From assembly GCA_905201505.1 (NCBI GenBank), contig CAJKOJ010000037.1:1-19170 (forward strand): 19,170 bases of DNA. The letters run 5' to 3'. Numbering within the stretch: the stretch's first letter is position 1; every line of letters begins with the position of its first letter. The DNA comes from an uncultured Eubacteriales bacterium. GTDB lineage: Bacteria; Bacillota; Clostridia; Lachnospirales; CAG-274. This document shows positions 17,155 to 19,170 of this stretch, piece by piece. The notes under the pieces are model-generated. The model worked only from the letters and a program-made list of their open reading frames with translations. It ran no database searches and was not told the origin of the DNA. The translations under genes were made by a program, and so were the position numbers.

Positions 17155-17167
17155 TATATTCATCTCC

Positions 17168-17524
17168 TTATTTATAATTTTTAAGCAGGTCAATTGTTTC
17201 TGCTTTGTTATAGCCTATCTTATCCATACTGTCTAAAAAAAGTTTAATGCTTTTTTCTGCTATTTCTTTTTTTACCTGAGTTATAGCCTCGTTGTTGTCG
17301 GTAATGTACCTTCCGCTTGTTCTGTTTGTGAATACAAGACCTGTACGCTCAAGTTCAGCGAGAGCTCTTTGCATTGTATTTGGATTAACACCTGCATCAG
17401 AGGCAAGTTCTCTTACTGAAGCAAGTTTAGAACCGGGCGGAAGTTCTCCGGAAACAATAAAAAGCTCTAAATGCTCTATTATTTGGGCATATATAGGTCT
17501 GTCATTGTCAAAGTTCCATATCAT
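17168..17524 (-). CDS. GntR-family transcriptional repressor (YtrA subfamily)
   Basis: 118 residues: an N-terminal winged helix-turn-helix (about 9-75, with PIYAQIIEHLELFIVSGEL, then LASVRELASDAGVNPNTMQR as the recognition region) and a short C-terminal tail of about 40 residues. That small effector part is the mark of the YtrA subgroup, which lacks the large ligand domain of other GntR proteins and usually governs an adjacent ABC exporter. The start is ATG at 17524 behind GAGGTGG. It is the first gene of the operon. Its promoter lies in a perfect inverted repeat (17545-17578), so it very probably represses its own operon and is released by an unknown signal. Confidence 0.9.
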   Translation of the reverse strand: MIWNFDNDRPIYAQIIEHLELFIVSGELPPGSKLASVRELASDAGVNPNTMQRALAELERTGLVFTNRTSGRYITDNNEAITQVKKEIAEKSIKLFLDSMDKIGYNKAETIDLLKNYK

Positions 17525-17544
17525 TTTTTCACCACCTCATCTAT

Positions 17545-17578
17545 GTATCATTGTATTAGTGACTTAATACAATGATAC
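17545..17578. promoter_or_regulatory. Candidate operator of the GntR (YtrA-type) repressor
   Basis: GTATCATTGTATTA (17545-17558) and its exact complement (17565-17578) are separated by 6 bases. The 34-bp site covers the -10 box and probable transcription start of the repressor operon, 21 bp upstream of the repressor start codon. A homodimeric GntR protein binding here would block RNA polymerase. Confidence 0.8.
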
Positions 17579-17600
17579 TACGTATTTTTGTATTTGTCAA
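17572..17600 (-). promoter_or_regulatory. Promoter of the GntR-ABC operon
   Basis: On the minus strand a perfect TTGACA (17595-17600), a 17-bp spacer, then TATCAT (17572-17577). The -10 lies inside the upstream arm of the inverted-repeat operator. Confidence 0.78.
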
Positions 17601-18066
17601 TAGGTATTTTAAATTAAAGGTTAATGTATAGTCATATTGATTTGTAGAGAGAAAAATTATATGAATATTATTTATATCTATGTTGTGTGGAAATATGTTT
17701 ATTGTTTTAGATTAATTTTAAGTTACAGGTAATTATAATTTATAAATGTTGGAAGTTGGGGGTGCTGTTGATAAGAGGAAAATTTGAGTTTAATTTAAAG
17801 GGAAGTATCAATCATCTGTAATAATTATTAAAATTGTAGGAATGATATTAAGAAGGCTCAAGAATATTATTATAATAATGGGAATGTGCGGCGGCGTAAA
17901 AAAATAACAGGATTAATTAAAAAAATTATGAAAAAGTTAACTAAAAATTATTTTGCGTTTAGAGGTAATGTATAAAAAGTAAACAAAATATATGAGATAA
18001 ACAATGTAAATACATAAAATAGGTAAAAAACTATTTATTTTAAGTAAAAATTTTATTCAACAATAT
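17601..18066. other. AT-rich intergenic region without a supported gene
   Basis: About 470 nt with very high A+T and many stops on both strands. Two short stretches read like protein (about 17745-17820 and 17840-17970, rightward, the second rich in Lys/Arg). Neither has a start codon with a ribosome site, and they are in different frames. A local GC patch (GTGCGGCGGCG, about 17886-17896) stands out. It may be a decayed gene; I see no RNA gene or repeat in it. Confidence 0.4.
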
Positions 18067-18095
18067 TTGACAACAGGTTAAATTAATATTATAAT
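18067..18095 (+). promoter_or_regulatory. prs promoter (full consensus)
   Basis: TTGACA (18067-18072), a 17-bp spacer, and TATAAT (18090-18095): both hexamers perfect. The predicted start near 18102 gives a leader of about 64 nt. Confidence 0.87.
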
Positions 18096-18117
18096 ATACT
18101 TTGTATGAAAACGTAAT

Positions 18118-18137
18118 AACCTATAGGTATATAGGTT
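18118..18137 (+). promoter_or_regulatory. Inverted repeat in the prs leader
   Basis: AACCTATA (18118-18125) and TATAGGTT (18130-18137) form a perfect 8-bp stem with a GGTA loop. It lies about 16 nt into the predicted transcript and ends 15 bases before the ribosome site GGAGG. There is no U-tract after it. It could be an operator overlapping early transcription or a 5' stabilising hairpin. Confidence 0.45.
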
Positions 18138-18165
18138 TATAAAATAATCATTGGAGGAATTATTG

Positions 18166-19125
18166 ATGAATATTAGCGGCGGTGGCATTAAGATCTTTGG
18201 TTGTAATGGTAACCATGTGTTGGCTGAAAAGATTGCATCTGAATTAGGGCTTTCACTTAGTAAGTGTGAGGTAAGCAAGTTCAGCGATGGTGAAATCAGC
18301 GTAAGAATTAACGAAACTGTTAGAGGTAACGATATATTTATTGTTCAGCCGACAAGCAATCCTGTAAATGACAATTTAATGGAACTGCTTATTACTATTG
18401 ATGCAGTTAAGAGAGCATCAGCAGGCAGAATTAATGCAGTTATTCCTTATTACGGATATGCTCGTCAGGATAGAAAGGCTAAGGCAAGAGATCCAATTTC
18501 AGCTAAACTTGTTGCTGACCTTATTACAAGTGCAGGTGCTGACAGAGTTATAACAATGGACTTGCACTGTGCACAGATTCAGGGATTTTTCAATATTCCT
18601 GTTGATCATTTGGTTGGTATGCCATTGCTTTCTAAATATTATGGTGAAAAGTTTGGTTATGGTAATGACAATCTTGTAGCTGTATCACCTGACTTAGGTT
18701 CTGTTACAAGAACAAGAGCTTTTGCAGAACAGCTTGATATTCCTATTGCTATTGTTGATAAGAGAAGACCAAAGCCTAATGTTTCTGAAATTATGAATAT
18801 TATAGGTGACTTTAAGGATAAAACAGTTATTCTTTATGATGATATGATTGATACAGCTGGAACAATTACAAATGCAGCTAATGCAATCATAGAAAGAGGT
18901 GCAAAGGATGTTTATGCCTGCTGTACACATGGCGTACTTTCAGGTGCCGCTATTGAGAGAATACAGAACAGTCAGATTAAAGAACTCCTTGTTTTGGATA
19001 CTGTTCCTCTTACAGTTGAAAAGGCTATTCCTAAAATTAAGCAGAAATCTGTTGCAAAGGTATTTGCCGATGCTATTTACAGAATTCATGAGGGCTTGCC
19101 TGTTTCAAGAATATTTGAATATTAA
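18166..19125 (+). CDS. prs: Ribose-phosphate pyrophosphokinase (PRPP synthase, class I)
   Basis: Makes phosphoribosyl pyrophosphate from ribose 5-phosphate and ATP, the shared precursor for purines, pyrimidines, NAD, histidine and tryptophan. The 319 residues equal the usual length. The catalytic flexible loop is YARQDRKAK (98-106), the metal-binding region is MDLHCAQIQGFF (131-142, with H134), and the PRPP-binding loop is DDMIDTAGT (225-233). The C-terminus ends SRIFEY, close to the family norm. The ATG at 18166 follows GGAGG by 8 bases; an in-frame TTG at 18151 starts before that site and is unlikely. The gene has its own consensus promoter. The usual Gram-positive neighbour glmU is not upstream. 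The last 45 bases contain a small A/T hairpin and perhaps the left arm of a terminator cut by the window edge. Confidence 0.97.
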   Translation: MNISGGGIKIFGCNGNHVLAEKIASELGLSLSKCEVSKFSDGEISVRINETVRGNDIFIVQPTSNPVNDNLMELLITIDAVKRASAGRINAVIPYYGYARQDRKAKARDPISAKLVADLITSAGADRVITMDLHCAQIQGFFNIPVDHLVGMPLLSKYYGEKFGYGNDNLVAVSPDLGSVTRTRAFAEQLDIPIAIVDKRRPKPNVSEIMNIIGDFKDKTVILYDDMIDTAGTITNAANAIIERGAKDVYACCTHGVLSGAAIERIQNSQIKELLVLDTVPLTVEKAIPKIKQKSVAKVFADAIYRIHEGLPVSRIFEY

Positions 19126-19170
19126 TAAAATTTGAAATTTTATATAAGAAAGCCGCAAATTGCAAAAAAG

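Noticed and set aside
17841..17906. 21-codon frame beginning MILRRLKN and ending GVKK, a possible small hydrophobic peptide
   Set aside because: GTAGGA is too close to the ATG to serve well, the frame is short and low in complexity, and nothing nearby processes peptides.
1..19170. CRISPR array, prophage, toxin-antitoxin or defence system
   Set aside because: No regularly spaced repeats, no phage or nuclease genes, and no paired small toxin-antitoxin genes were seen on either strand.

Overview
The window looks like chromosomal DNA of a low-GC Gram-positive anaerobe of class Clostridia, most likely Lachnospirales or Oscillospirales. The grounds are the AT-rich composition, AGA-rich codon use, strong AGGAG ribosome binding sites, and RpoB/RpoC proteins of clostridial type with acidic C-terminal tails. 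The genus cannot be fixed from what is visible.

Layout. Positions 1-1640 are an accessory-looking stretch with one gene, a leftward GNAT acetyltransferase (771-1232) with its own promoter. It is embedded in hairpins and flanked by two 17/21-identical direct repeats 1.1 kb apart. Next are a leftward glycogen synthase (glgA, 1641-3080) and, divergent from it, an oligoendopeptidase F (pepF, 3247-5028). A perfect 15-bp inverted repeat separates pepF from a two-gene unit: a membrane acyltransferase (5133-6359) overlapping an EamA-type transporter (6349-7263), closed by a terminator at 7268-7297.

The core is rpoB (7563-11444) and rpoC (11461-15114), the beta and beta-prime subunits of RNA polymerase. 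They have a strong promoter (TTGACA, 17 bp, TACAAT) and a leader of about 170 nt, and end at a terminator. None of the usual ribosomal neighbours (rplJ/rplL upstream, rpsL/rpsG downstream) is present.

Convergent to rpoBC is a leftward operon: a YtrA-type GntR repressor (17168-17524), an ABC ATPase (16453-17154), an ABC-2 permease (15659-16459), and a DUF3592-like small membrane protein gene cut by one in-frame TAA (15243-15623). Its promoter lies inside a perfect 14-bp inverted repeat, a clear candidate autoregulatory operator. After about 470 nt of AT-rich intergenic DNA, a full-consensus promoter drives prs (18166-19125), ribose-phosphate pyrophosphokinase.

Most of the window is ordinary housekeeping and transporter content, and I see no convincing undescribed multi-gene system. 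The items most worth a second look are the stop-split DUF3592-like gene, the repressor operator, the hairpin- and repeat-rich region around the acetyltransferase, the stand-alone rpoBC unit, and the unexplained inverted repeat before the acyltransferase gene.
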